From assembly GCF_943737015.1 (NCBI RefSeq), contig NZ_CALSFP010000001.1, positions 1-64,000 on the forward strand: DNA of 64,000 nt. Direction: 5' to 3'. The notes beneath the pieces are model-generated. The model was not told where the DNA came from. It did not search any database and saw nothing but the letters and a program-made list of their open reading frames with translations. Shown piece after piece: positions 44,998 through 54,823 of the stretch (its first letter is position 1; each line of letters begins with the position of its first letter). The translations under genes were made by a program, and so were the position numbers. This DNA is from Staphylococcus sp. Marseille-Q5304 (GTDB lineage Bacteria > Bacillota > Bacilli > Staphylococcales > Staphylococcaceae).

Positions 44998-45990
44998 TTA
45001 TATTTTAACTGTATGTTGTGCTGACTGCGTTTTTGATTGAGTTACATTTTTATATGTCCATTTGCGCCATAACTTTTCAAGAGGTCCTTGTTTAAAGTGT
45101 TTTAACCAATAGTGTGAGAGTAATACATTAATTACGATAATGATGATTGAAACAAAAATGCCTACTTTTGGTGTGAGATATCCAAATATTCTTAACGTAA
45201 TAATGATAAGTAAGCCTTGTAATATAAAGTTAGTAAAGGCCATTTTTCCTATTTTTTCAAATGGAGTAAATACTTTTTTCATAAATGATGATTGGAATAC
45301 AAGGAATAGAATCATTAAATAACCAATTGCTTGGAAAGGTTCTGCTAGACCATGTGCAAGCTTGCCACTTATTGTGCCAGTATAGTATAAAGTTAAACAA
45401 ATTATGACAGGTATGCATGCGATAAGTAAAGTCGTATATAAGAAGTAGTAATGACGCTTAAGATTGTAAATGATTTTACTTTCGCTTAAATATAATCCGA
45501 ATAACATTAGGAAGAATAAAGTTAATGTCATACTAGGCGTATTACCATTATGAATAATTAGATTTATAAGAGAAAAAATTAATGGAATAAATGATATTGC
45601 TAATATAACCCAAGGTTTCTTAATTTTAGTTGCAAACATTACAAAGAATCCTACGAAAGCGTATTGTAAGAAAGGCATACCTAAAATCATACAAGGAATA
45701 CCAACGACAAATAAAAAGATTAAACGTCTAAACATTAATTTATAAGGCGGTCTTTCTTTGAACTTTGCATTATCTATAAAAATGCCTATACCAATACCAA
45801 ATAAAATAGTGAAGACGCTAATGAATTTTCCACTAATAACAATAGAATAAATCGATTCAATAACCTTATCAACGTTTGTAAAATTGTGTGTATCTGATGG
45901 AACGGGTGTCATATATTGCATATTCACGAAAAGTACAGCACATATAGCAAGGCCTCGTATAATATCAAGGGACGTAATACGCAGTTGCAT
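44998..45990 (-). CDS. DUF418/YeiB-like multi-spanning membrane protein
   Basis: This 330-residue protein has about nine helices. The N-terminal RITSLDIIRGLAICAVLFVN motif and the C-terminal GKMAFTNFILQG segment are typical of DUF418/YeiB-related proteins, distant from acyltransferase-3 membrane enzymes. The function is unknown. ATG 45990 follows AGGAAAGGAG; a frame from 46068 extends upstream of that site. Confidence 0.78.
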   Translation of the reverse strand: MQLRITSLDIIRGLAICAVLFVNMQYMTPVPSDTHNFTNVDKVIESIYSIVISGKFISVFTILFGIGIGIFIDNAKFKERPPYKLMFRRLIFLFVVGIPCMILGMPFLQYAFVGFFVMFATKIKKPWVILAISFIPLIFSLINLIIHNGNTPSMTLTLFFLMLFGLYLSESKIIYNLKRHYYFLYTTLLIACIPVIICLTLYYTGTISGKLAHGLAEPFQAIGYLMILFLVFQSSFMKKVFTPFEKIGKMAFTNFILQGLLIIITLRIFGYLTPKVGIFVSIIIIVINVLLSHYWLKHFKQGPLEKLWRKWTYKNVTQSKTQSAQHTVKI

Positions 45991-46128
45991 AGTAATTACT
46001 CCTTTCCTGTTCAATTTCTCTACAATATTCATTGTAAATCTATACAAAAAAGAAGTAATTTGAATCAAGTGACAATTTCGGCTATCAACTTACAAAATTG
46101 TCATGTTGAAATAGAAATTTGATGTTAT

Positions 46129-46743
46129 TTAAAAAATTAACTCAAAAAGACTTTTAAATATAAGAATACTGATTATTAAAATAATGATACTAGAGCATTT
46201 ATTGATGAGAACGATATATTTACCAGACTTATCTATATGACCAATTTTTTTACCAACGATAGCTAAAAAGAGAAACCAAATCCATGAAACTGAAATAGTC
46301 GTTAAACTAAAGAAGATTTTGTCCCATCCATCGTAAATATTAGCATTTGTTCCAATAACACCAATTGTATCCATAATTGCATGAGGATTAAGTAAAGATA
46401 CAGATAAAGCAAAACTGACTTGTTTTTTAGCACTCATCGAATTGTAGGTATTGAAAGTACTAGGTTTTTCATGCCATAAACTCCAAGCCATATATATTAA
46501 AAATATGAGTCCAATAATGTAAATCATAATTTGTAAAATAGGCATGGAGATGATTATGAGAGAAACGCCTAATATTGCTAAAGTGATTAAAAATGTATCG
46601 CAAAGTCCTGCTGCAATAATAACTGGTAATGTTTTGAAAAGACTTTTATGGTTTGCTGCTTGGTTAAATATAAATACATTTTGAGCACCTAAAGGTAAAA
46701 TCAAACCTAAGGATAACAAAAATCCATGAATAATAGATTGCAT
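46129..46743 (-). CDS. LysE/ArgO-family amino-acid exporter
   Basis: This 204-residue, six-helix exporter has the family motif LPLGAQNVFIFNQA near the N-terminus and SLLNPHAIMDTIGV in the middle, which match basic amino-acid exporters LysE/ArgO. ATG 46743 has AAAGGTG 8 bases upstream. It is divergent from a MocR-type regulator, which probably controls it. Confidence 0.88.
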   Translation of the reverse strand: MQSIIHGFLLSLGLILPLGAQNVFIFNQAANHKSLFKTLPVIIAAGLCDTFLITLAILGVSLIIISMPILQIMIYIIGLIFLIYMAWSLWHEKPSTFNTYNSMSAKKQVSFALSVSLLNPHAIMDTIGVIGTNANIYDGWDKIFFSLTTISVSWIWFLFLAIVGKKIGHIDKSGKYIVLINKCSSIIILIISILIFKSLFELIF

Positions 46744-46876
46744 AAATGCCACACCTTTGTAATTTTATGATAAATCTAACGATTTAATTTGTTGCGATAG
46801 TTGTATGATATAATAAAAACAAATTTTTAAAACCTACCAGTATTGAAATAAAATACCAACCAGATTGGATGATTTT

Positions 46877-48283
46877 ATGACTGAGTTCAAATATAAAAAG
46901 ATAGTGGATGATGTGATACAACAAATAAATGATGGTTTGTTGAAACCTGGAGATAAATTACAGTCTCAACGTGAAATAGCCAACCAATACCACGTGAATA
47001 GATCAACTGTAGTTCAGGCGTTAGATATTTTAAAAAGTTATGGGATATTAGATTCATTTGAAAAAAGAGGAATATTTGTTTCAGAGAATAAATGGCACGT
47101 GTATATGACAAGTAATATACGATGGCAAGACTTTATTGGAAATAGTATTTCTAAAAATAATCATTATCACATACAAAAGATTAATGAATTAGAATTTGAT
47201 AATAATATAATTCGGGTTGGTACGGGAGAGTTAGGGCCAGATATGATTCCTAATGATAAATTTGCAGATATAGTTAAATCTGCTGGTACGGAGTTATCAA
47301 CTAATTATGAAGAACCTAAAGGAAATTTATTATTAAGACAGCAAATAGTTAAGTATATGAAGAGGAAGAATGTTGAGTGTGAAACAGATAATATTTGTAT
47401 TACTTCCGGAGCATTACAGGCATTAAAATTAATAGCTGACGGATTATTAGTACCACAATCTAAAATAATAATTGAAACACCTTCTTATATTAATTCAGTT
47501 CGTACATGGCACAATATTAGAGCTAATATTATTCCTTTTAAAATAGAAGACATTAAGCGAAATATTAATAATCTATTTAAAGTAAACAGCGATTATAATA
47601 ATAGTATTTTTTACTGTATTCCAACTTTACATAACCCTACGCAAAATACATATACAAAAAGTGAAAAACAAAAAATAATAGATCAATGTAATGTAAGAGG
47701 CATACCAATAGTTGAAGATGACATTTATGCGGATTTAATGTTTGATAGTCGAGAAACAATGCCAATGAAATCTTTAGAAAATAGTAATAATGTTTTATAT
47801 TTAGGGAGTTTATCAAAAACGGTAAGCCCTGGTTTAAGAATTGGATGGATAGTTGCTGATAAAAAGGTGATTAGACATTTATCAGATTTGAAAATGCAAA
47901 ATGATTATGGTGCGAGTTCTATTTCTCAGTACATTGCGAAAGAATGGTTGGAAAAATATCACGTAAATCATATTGAAAATTTAAATAAACAGTTAGAAAG
48001 TAAACGAGATGAATTTATACGATGTTTAAACAAATATTTATCATCTTTTGGTACATGGAAAGTGCCTGAAGGGTCTTTTTACATTTGGTTTGAATTAGAT
48101 AGTAGAGTCAATGTTAAACAGCTATTTAATCATGCACTAAATGAAAATATACTCATACAGCCAGGAGAAATATATGACCAAGAAGCGGCCAACCACATAC
48201 GTTTTTCATATTCATATATTAAAAGAGATGAAATAGATTCAACTTTACAAAAATTAAGTGCTATTATCGAAAGGCTTATTTAA
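46877..48283 (+). CDS. MocR-type regulator (GntR winged helix fused to aminotransferase fold)
   Basis: This 468-residue protein has an N-terminal GntR domain (LKPGDKLQSQREIANQYHVN, residues about 22-41) and a fold-type I aminotransferase domain: NPTQNTYTKSEKQKI, VEDDIYADL, and the PLP lysine in LGSLSKTVSPGLRIGW. MocR proteins use PLP or amino-acid adducts to switch genes, often divergent transporters. The LysE-type exporter gene begins 134 bases away on the other strand. The ribosome site before ATG 46877 is weak. Confidence 0.88.
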   Translation: MTEFKYKKIVDDVIQQINDGLLKPGDKLQSQREIANQYHVNRSTVVQALDILKSYGILDSFEKRGIFVSENKWHVYMTSNIRWQDFIGNSISKNNHYHIQKINELEFDNNIIRVGTGELGPDMIPNDKFADIVKSAGTELSTNYEEPKGNLLLRQQIVKYMKRKNVECETDNICITSGALQALKLIADGLLVPQSKIIIETPSYINSVRTWHNIRANIIPFKIEDIKRNINNLFKVNSDYNNSIFYCIPTLHNPTQNTYTKSEKQKIIDQCNVRGIPIVEDDIYADLMFDSRETMPMKSLENSNNVLYLGSLSKTVSPGLRIGWIVADKKVIRHLSDLKMQNDYGASSISQYIAKEWLEKYHVNHIENLNKQLESKRDEFIRCLNKYLSSFGTWKVPEGSFYIWFELDSRVNVKQLFNHALNENILIQPGEIYDQEAANHIRFSYSYIKRDEIDSTLQKLSAIIERLI

Positions 48284-48369
48284 TATACGCATTTGACATC
48301 TAATGAATTTAGCTATAACATTTAAGTAGTTACTTAAATGATTAAATGAGTAGTAGAAAGGTGTGTTTT

Positions 48370-48624
48370 ATGAGGGATGTATTTAAAGCTTTGTCGGACC
48401 AGACTAGACGGGACATATTAGAAATGCTTAAAGATAAGAAGTTAACGGCGAGTGAAATTTCAAGTCATTTTGATATGAGTCAAGCGAGCGTATCTCAGCA
48501 TTTGAAGATTTTGAAGTATAATGACCTAATTTATTCTGAGAGACAAGGTAAGTATATTTATTATCATTTGAATTTATCAGTATTTGAGGAAGTCATAAAG
48601 TGGATTACGCAATTTCATAAATAA
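48370..48624 (+). CDS. ArsR-type autorepressor SdpR-like
   Basis: This 84-residue winged-helix repressor (FKALSDQTRRDILEMLKDKK, SQASVSQHLKILK) has the LSDQTRRDIL start of the SdpR group. ATG 48370 follows AAAGGTG. It is followed 14 bases later by an SdpI-like gene. In B. subtilis, SdpI bound to the toxin peptide SdpC traps SdpR at the membrane. Confidence 0.88.
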   Translation: MRDVFKALSDQTRRDILEMLKDKKLTASEISSHFDMSQASVSQHLKILKYNDLIYSERQGKYIYYHLNLSVFEEVIKWITQFHK

Positions 48625-48638
48625 AAAGGGGACATTGT

Positions 48639-49286
48639 ATGAAAACACTTTTAAAAGAAACAAAGTTTACGTGGTCGATTATTGTATTGCACATTTTAAC
48701 ATGGTTATGTACATTACCATTTTTAAGAAAAGAGATACCTATGCAATATAGTTCAAATGGTGACGTTAATTGGTCAACGCACAAAGTATTAGCAGCGTTG
48801 TTTATGATTGGCCTAGCTATAGTGATATACTTTATTTCTAATATAAAATTGTTGAAAGATCATAAGCAACGAGCATATTCGCATACGTATCGTTTAAATA
48901 GCCTTCTGAATTCAATAATTCAACTGTTTGTATATATCATAAGTTTAATGATGATTTTAAAAGCATTTGGTTATAATATTTCTCCTCAATTTGTGACACC
49001 TATCATCGTAGGGATATTATTAATCGTCGTAGGTAATTATCTTCCCAAAGTTCCCAAAAACAACACGGTAGGTATAAGTAATAAATGGACAAGAAGTAGT
49101 GAAATGATTTGGAAAAAGACACACAGATTTACTTCACGTGTTTACTTAATTTGTGGAGTGATTTTAATATTACTCAGTATCTTTCATTTAATTAATACTA
49201 CTGCCACAATAATTCTCATTATTATATTAGTGTTAATACCTGCACTTTATTCATTTATAAAGTATCGTAGTATAGCTGAAAATTAA
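48639..49286 (+). CDS. SdpI-family immunity/signalling membrane protein
   Basis: This 215-residue, six-helix protein has a DUF1648-like first half (PMQYSSNGDVNWSTHK) and the SdpI signature GNYLPKVPKNNTVGI. It confers resistance to the SDP cannibalism peptide in B. subtilis. No sdpABC homologues are in the window, so this is an orphan immunity pair. AAAAGGGG precedes the ATG; a hairpin follows at 49301-49336. Confidence 0.88.
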   Translation: MKTLLKETKFTWSIIVLHILTWLCTLPFLRKEIPMQYSSNGDVNWSTHKVLAALFMIGLAIVIYFISNIKLLKDHKQRAYSHTYRLNSLLNSIIQLFVYIISLMMILKAFGYNISPQFVTPIIVGILLIVVGNYLPKVPKNNTVGISNKWTRSSEMIWKKTHRFTSRVYLICGVILILLSIFHLINTTATIILIIILVLIPALYSFIKYRSIAEN

Positions 49287-49300
49287 AACGTTAACGAATG

Positions 49301-49336
49301 AACCACCTGAAAGTATTTAACTTACAGGTGGTTTTT
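49301..49336. terminator. bidirectional terminator
   Basis: AACCACCTGAAAGT-like arm pairs with ACTTACAGGTGGTT, followed by T5. Confidence 0.82.
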
Positions 49337-49347
49337 AGTATGTCATA

Positions 49348-50127
49348 TTATTTTTGTTGTTGCTTATTAATCATTACTTGAATATATAATCCAATCCATA
49401 ACGTCACTGGATATGGTGTCGCTTCTTCAGTTAGCTTAATGTTATGCGTTTCACCTTTACGATTCGTAAAGCTATTTGTACTTAAATCCCATATCGAGCG
49501 ATTAGATTTTAATATTTGTAGTTTATCTTCATTTGTTATTGTTGTTGAAGTAGAAAAGTAAGCATTGTGAAATTTGTATGTATGATGCTTATCTTTGAAG
49601 ACAAAAGGTGTTTGTTGTTTAATTCCACCCTTAATTAGTCTTTCCATTTCAAGTGTCCCAATTTCTTTATCGTTTAAAAAGACTTGGTAATAAGGACGGA
49701 TTTGGTATAATTTTGTTCTTTTTAATATGACTTTATTATTCATAGAAGTTACTTTAACACCTGTTGCAGAAATAAAGTTATAGTCACTTAACCATTTTAA
49801 AAAGTTATTATTAAAATAAGGTTTCCAAAGACCATCTTCTAACCCATGTATTTTAATATGCATATCACCAAATAAATAAAAAGGTGCTTGGTAAAAATAT
49901 TCATTTTTACGTAAATAAGGGCTTTCCTCTTTCTCTGAAACTTCCTTTTTGAATTTATTTAAATTGTGTTTTCTAATATAAATTGCTGCAACTAAACAAA
50001 TAATACTAGCTATCCAAAAAATTAAAACTACCATTGGATCAAAAACAGCTTTAAATAAACCGAATAAACTCCCGATCATTAAAATCGTAAAAAATAATGC
50101 ATCTAAAAATAATATTAATATAGTCAT
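49348..50127 (-). CDS. membrane-anchored protein of unknown function
   Basis: This 259-residue protein has two N-terminal membrane helices (about 3-25 and 28-48) and a beta-rich soluble domain with tubby-like strand repeats (KVILKRTKLYQIRPYYQVFL). GAGGG lies just before ATG 50127. No family can be named with certainty. It is separated from the next operon by 280 AT-rich bases with nothing recognised. Confidence 0.6.
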   Translation of the reverse strand: MTILILFLDALFFTILMIGSLFGLFKAVFDPMVVLIFWIASIICLVAAIYIRKHNLNKFKKEVSEKEESPYLRKNEYFYQAPFYLFGDMHIKIHGLEDGLWKPYFNNNFLKWLSDYNFISATGVKVTSMNNKVILKRTKLYQIRPYYQVFLNDKEIGTLEMERLIKGGIKQQTPFVFKDKHHTYKFHNAYFSTSTTITNEDKLQILKSNRSIWDLSTNSFTNRKGETHNIKLTEEATPYPVTLWIGLYIQVMINKQQQK

Positions 50128-50409
50128 TTTATCCCTCATTATTAAATTACTTATTTTTACCGTAACATATATTATTTTTAATAAGTGGTTTTTCTCTAAA
50201 ATTGTTAACGTTTTCTTTATTTTAATTAACGCATAAGCGTTAGTGTGATAACCTTAAATTATTATGTCATTATTATATAAATTCAACTGCTTTGTTTTGC
50301 GCTTTTAAAATTAAAATTAATGCATTAATCATACCGTTGGAATTTATAATAATAGATGAATAAATATAATTTTATAAAAATAATCATAAGGACTTAAGGA
50401 GGAAACAGC

Positions 50410-51099
50410 TTGCTTAGCGTTACATTACATGAGTTGAAGAAACAGATGAAGAGCATTAAATCAATAATTGTTGTGTTCATCATCTTTGCAGTAACAGTTG
50501 GAGTGGCAGCGGGTGTGAAGAGATATGCTGCATTTATCGATATGCAGCCAGGCAATGATGTTTATACGACAGGGTTGATGTTAACCATATTGTTTGCAGG
50601 CCCATTATTTACTTTGTCATTGTCACATAACATTATTAATGAAGAAATGAAAACGAGAACGATACGCTTTATTGCTACGAAGACAAGTAGGACGAATATC
50701 ATCATTGGTAAATATTTAAGTATTGTCATATTTTGGTTTATTTGTTTGTTAGTTTCTTTATTATTAATTATGATTTTTGCGCATCAATTCTATTTTGTAA
50801 GAGGGTTTTCGTTATTTTCATTTGTTACATACTTTATCGGTTTAACAATTCTACTTTCAACATTGATAAAGAACCCATTAGTTACTAATTTGTTAGGTAT
50901 ATTTTTATCGATTATGTTTACAGTAGTTGGTATATGGTCAGCGGTATCCCACAATATCTTGCTAAAAATAATTAGTTTCATTACACCGTATCATTATCTT
51001 TTTTACGAAAATACTTCCCTATTTGCAGTCTGGCCAATTTTAATATCAATTATATTCGTCATTATTAGTATCTTAGTTATGAGAAAGAGGGATTTATAA
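50410..51099 (+). CDS. ABC-2 transporter permease
   Basis: This 229-residue protein has six helices and the ABC-2 loop NEEMKTRTIRFIATKTSR typical of NatB/YxlG-type permeases. TTG 50410 follows AAGGAGG (50396-50402). It overlaps the ATPase gene by one base (TAATG). The pair probably exports drugs, peptides or ions. Confidence 0.82.
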   Translation: MLSVTLHELKKQMKSIKSIIVVFIIFAVTVGVAAGVKRYAAFIDMQPGNDVYTTGLMLTILFAGPLFTLSLSHNIINEEMKTRTIRFIATKTSRTNIIIGKYLSIVIFWFICLLVSLLLIMIFAHQFYFVRGFSLFSFVTYFIGLTILLSTLIKNPLVTNLLGIFLSIMFTVVGIWSAVSHNILLKIISFITPYHYLFYENTSLFAVWPILISIIFVIISILVMRKRDL

Positions 51100-51998
51100 T
51101 GAATGCAATTGAAACTAAAGATTTGGAAAAAGTGTATGGAACGAATTCAGTTGTTAACAAGGTAAATTTAAACGTTGAAAAAGGTATAATTTTTGGATTT
51201 TTAGGGAAAAACGGAGCAGGGAAATCAACATTTATTAATATGCTTACTGGTTTAACTCAACCTACAAGCGGGACGTATCAACTTGCTTCACGCAAGGAAA
51301 AAGTAGGCGTACTACCTGATTATTCGACATTATATGACGATATGACAGCACTGGACCATTTGAAATATTTCAATAAATTATTAAAAGCTGAAATGCAAAA
51401 TGACCAATTAGTTCAATTATTAAAGGACGTTGGCCTGAATGATGCGATTCATTTAAAAGCGAAAAAATATTCATTTGGTATGAAGAAAAAGTTAGCATTT
51501 GCACAAGCGATGTTGAATAATCCAGAAATTGTATTCTTAGACGAGCCTACGTCTGGTGTTGATGCAAATTCAATTTTGACGATTCATGATTTAATGAAAA
51601 AACTTGCAAGGCAAGGTACTACAGTATTCTTCACCTCACATAACCTCGATGAAGTCGAAAAGCTAAGTGATAAAATCGCAATCATGGATCAAGGACGTAT
51701 TAAAGTTCAAGGAGATATGGAATATTTAAAGTCTTCAATAGAACAAGACATTAAAGTAGATGTTAAGTTCATGAATGATTCGACGTTGGATACAGCTGGT
51801 ATTGAACAGAAATTGAGTGAGTTTGTGACGGAATGCCATTGGAAACCGCATCGACTCCAAGCAACATTAAAATCTAAACAGGACGTCTCAACAATCAATA
51901 AAATACTTGTCCTCAATGATGTGGAAGTATACGCGATTGATTTACACGAACCAAGTTTAGAAGAAATATTCATTAAAACAGGTCAAACATCGCAATAA
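51099..51998 (+). CDS. ABC transporter ATPase (drug/peptide export type)
   Basis: This 299-residue ATPase has Walker A GKNGAGKST (37-45), the signature YSFGMKKK, Walker B IVFLDEP, TSHNLDE and a C-terminal regulatory domain of about 80 residues. A shortened middle region lacks the usual Q-loop length (KVGVLPDYSTLYDDMT). It works with the preceding permease. Confidence 0.87.
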   Translation: MNAIETKDLEKVYGTNSVVNKVNLNVEKGIIFGFLGKNGAGKSTFINMLTGLTQPTSGTYQLASRKEKVGVLPDYSTLYDDMTALDHLKYFNKLLKAEMQNDQLVQLLKDVGLNDAIHLKAKKYSFGMKKKLAFAQAMLNNPEIVFLDEPTSGVDANSILTIHDLMKKLARQGTTVFFTSHNLDEVEKLSDKIAIMDQGRIKVQGDMEYLKSSIEQDIKVDVKFMNDSTLDTAGIEQKLSEFVTECHWKPHRLQATLKSKQDVSTINKILVLNDVEVYAIDLHEPSLEEIFIKTGQTSQ

Positions 51999-52331
51999 AT
52001 TTTACACTATACGTATGTAATTAAATACTAAAAATATGTTGATTTTACCTCGAAAAATTCTACATATATACATCGTGTTGCAAAAATGTTTTTACATCAA
52101 TAAAAACAAAATACTATAACACAAGGTTTTCTTTTGCATTTTTATCATAAAAAACAACAAAAGTTGGTCATTTTTTAAAATGTGTTGCATTTTTCAACAC
52201 ATTAAAAAAAGTAATGGTGTAATGATGAAAAAATAGTTGATATATTAATTGATGTAATTTACATGACACGTTCAATAACTAATTAATAGATACATGCCCG
52301 ATGTGAAAATAGAAAAATAGGAGGGAAAATA
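51999..52331. promoter_or_regulatory. intergenic region with hairpin operator candidate
   Basis: No gene is seen. ATGTGTTG-CATTTTT-CAACACAT (52180-52202) is an inverted repeat. A related GTGTTGCAAAAATG lies near 52075. These are candidate binding sites for a regulator of the MMPL operon. AGGAGGG at 52319-52325 serves the next gene. Confidence 0.45.
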
Positions 52332-54806
52332 TTGGCAAAACTTTTATACAAACTAGGGAAAGTTATAGCTAATCATAAGTGGTTTAGTGTCATTGCATGG
52401 TTAATATTACTACTCGTGATTATCCTACCATTAATGAGCCATGCTCCTAAATTTAATAGTGATATCACTATGAATGGCTTAAAATCACTAGATACGAACG
52501 ATAAGATGAGTAAGGAATTCCATCAGGATAGTCAGAAGGCAGCGATGAAAGTCGTCTTCCATTCACATAAACATGATGGCATTAAAGATAAAGATACGAA
52601 GAAAGATATTGAAGATGCATTAGATAACATTAAACAAAAAGATGATTACGTATTAAACGTGTCAGATCCATATAAAGATGGTCAAATTGATAAAGGTGGC
52701 GACACTGCAATTGCTACAGTGAATTACGTTACGCCACAAACATCATTACAAGATTCATCTAAAAAAATCATTGATGATGAAATTCAAGATATAAAAGCAG
52801 ACCATAATCTTGAAATAGAAAAAGCAAGTGCATCTGCGATGAAGTCAGATGTTGGCGGTAATTCAGAAATGATTGGTATTGTGGTAGCATTTATCATTCT
52901 ACTAATCACGTTTGGTTCGCTAATTGCAGCAGGTATGCCAATCGTAAGTGCCATCATTGGATTAGGTTCTAGTGTTGGTATCATCTCACTACTCACATTG
53001 GTATTTGATATTCCAAATGTAACTTTAACCTTAGCAGTTATGATTGGTTTAGCAGTCGGTATCGACTACTCGCTCTTTATATTATTCAGATATAAAGAAA
53101 ATGTGAAAAAAGGCATCCAACCTATTGAAGCAATTGCCTTAGCTGTTGGTACTGCAGGTAGTGCAGTAATCTTCGCAGGTACTACAGTTATCATGGCCGT
53201 TTGTGGTTTATCCCTTGTAGGCATTGATTTCTTAGCAACGATGGGCTTTGCTTCAGCATTGAGTGTGTTATTCGCTGTATTTTCAGCTTTAACATTATTA
53301 CCTGCGTTAATCTCAATTTTCCATAAACAAATTAAAATTAAAGATAGAAAGAAAAATAAAGCCGTTGAAAAGAAAGATAATCCTTGGGCTAAATTTGTAG
53401 TTGGTAAACCATGGATTGCAGCGATTTTAAGTATATTTATTTTAGCATTAGCAATTATACCAATTAGTCAAATGAGATTAGATATGCCAGATAATGGAAT
53501 TAAACCAGATGGTTCACCTGAGCATAAAACATATCAACTGATTTCAGATAATTTCGGTGCTGGTCATAACGGCCAAATTGTAATGCTTGTAAATACTAAA
53601 GATGGTGGCAACGAAAAATCAATTAATAATGATTTAAATAATATTCGTCATGATATTCAAGATTTAGATCATGTTGATTCAGTAGCAAAACCAAAACTAA
53701 ATGGTAATAATCATTATGCATTGATTGCAATTACTCCAGAAGAAGGGCCAAACGCGAAATCAACAACAGATTTAACTTATGAACTACGTGATTATCATGA
53801 CCAAGCGCAACAAGATTACCACTTCGATACAGAAATCACAGGTCAAAGCGTAATCAACATCGATATGTCAGAAAAACTTAACGGTGCCATTCCAGTATTC
53901 GCAGGTGTCATCGTAGCATTAGCCTTTGTATTATTGATGATTGTATTCCGTTCAATCATAGTTCCGTTGAAAGCAGTACTCGGTTTCGTACTTACGTTAC
54001 TAGCGACATTAGGCTTCACAACATTAGTTATGCAACAAGGTTTCTTAGGCGGTCTCTTTGGCGTTGATAACACAGGTCCAGTACTCGCATTCTTACCTGT
54101 TATAGTAATTGGATTGCTCTTCGGTTTAGCGATCGACTATGAATTGTTCTTAATGACACGTGTGCATGAAGAGTACAGTAAGACAGGTGATAACGATTAT
54201 GCAATTCGCACAGGTATTAAACAAAGTGGTCCTGTCATAGTAGCTGCAGCATTAATCATGTTCAGTGTATTTATCGCCTTTGTATTCCAAGATGATACAA
54301 CAATTAAATCTATGGGATTAGCGCTTGCGTTCGGTGTATTATTTGATGCATTTATCGTAAGAATGACTTTAATCCCAGCATTAACAAAAATATTCGGTAA
54401 CGCTTCTTGGTATTTACCAAAATGGTTAGCAGCGATTATTCCAAATGTAGATGTTGAAGGTAAGGCATTAGAATCAGATAATAATAATGATGATGATGGC
54501 CATACACACACAGATCATAGCGTTGATAGTCATTCTGAAAATGATAAATCTAATAATGAAAATTACATGCATTTTTCAAAGTTTAATGACGATACACATC
54601 ATGGAGATGCTCATAAAATAAGAGAACTGAAAACAACAAATTTATACCAAACGTTAGTATGGAAAACAGATGATCATAATATTCTATACAATGCATTGAT
54701 GCTCTATGCAAAAGCACATCACAAAGAAGTATACGATGAATATCATGAAGATGAGTATTACATGAATGACCACCATGATGACGCTCATGACGATAATAAA
54801 CATTAA
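52332..54806 (+). CDS. MMPL/RND-family lipid exporter with His-rich tail (FarE-like)
   Basis: This 824-residue protein has twelve helices in two RND halves, each with a large extracellular loop (about 35-165 and 385-510). The proton-relay segments are GLAVGIDYSLFILFRYKE and GLAFGLAIDYELFLMTRVH-like (GLLFGLAIDYELFLMTRV). S. aureus FarE of this family exports fatty acids. The last about 110 residues form a cytoplasmic tail rich in His and Asp (HTHTDHSVDSH, HHDDAHDDNKH), suggesting metal binding. TTG 52332 starts it. The SBP gene follows by 17 bases. Confidence 0.87.
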   Translation: MAKLLYKLGKVIANHKWFSVIAWLILLLVIILPLMSHAPKFNSDITMNGLKSLDTNDKMSKEFHQDSQKAAMKVVFHSHKHDGIKDKDTKKDIEDALDNIKQKDDYVLNVSDPYKDGQIDKGGDTAIATVNYVTPQTSLQDSSKKIIDDEIQDIKADHNLEIEKASASAMKSDVGGNSEMIGIVVAFIILLITFGSLIAAGMPIVSAIIGLGSSVGIISLLTLVFDIPNVTLTLAVMIGLAVGIDYSLFILFRYKENVKKGIQPIEAIALAVGTAGSAVIFAGTTVIMAVCGLSLVGIDFLATMGFASALSVLFAVFSALTLLPALISIFHKQIKIKDRKKNKAVEKKDNPWAKFVVGKPWIAAILSIFILALAIIPISQMRLDMPDNGIKPDGSPEHKTYQLISDNFGAGHNGQIVMLVNTKDGGNEKSINNDLNNIRHDIQDLDHVDSVAKPKLNGNNHYALIAITPEEGPNAKSTTDLTYELRDYHDQAQQDYHFDTEITGQSVINIDMSEKLNGAIPVFAGVIVALAFVLLMIVFRSIIVPLKAVLGFVLTLLATLGFTTLVMQQGFLGGLFGVDNTGPVLAFLPVIVIGLLFGLAIDYELFLMTRVHEEYSKTGDNDYAIRTGIKQSGPVIVAAALIMFSVFIAFVFQDDTTIKSMGLALAFGVLFDAFIVRMTLIPALTKIFGNASWYLPKWLAAIIPNVDVEGKALESDNNNDDDGHTHTDHSVDSHSENDKSNNENYMHFSKFNDDTHHGDAHKIRELKTTNLYQTLVWKTDDHNILYNALMLYAKAHHKEVYDEYHEDEYYMNDHHDDAHDDNKH

Positions 54807-54823
54807 AAAGGAGGGAATCGTGA

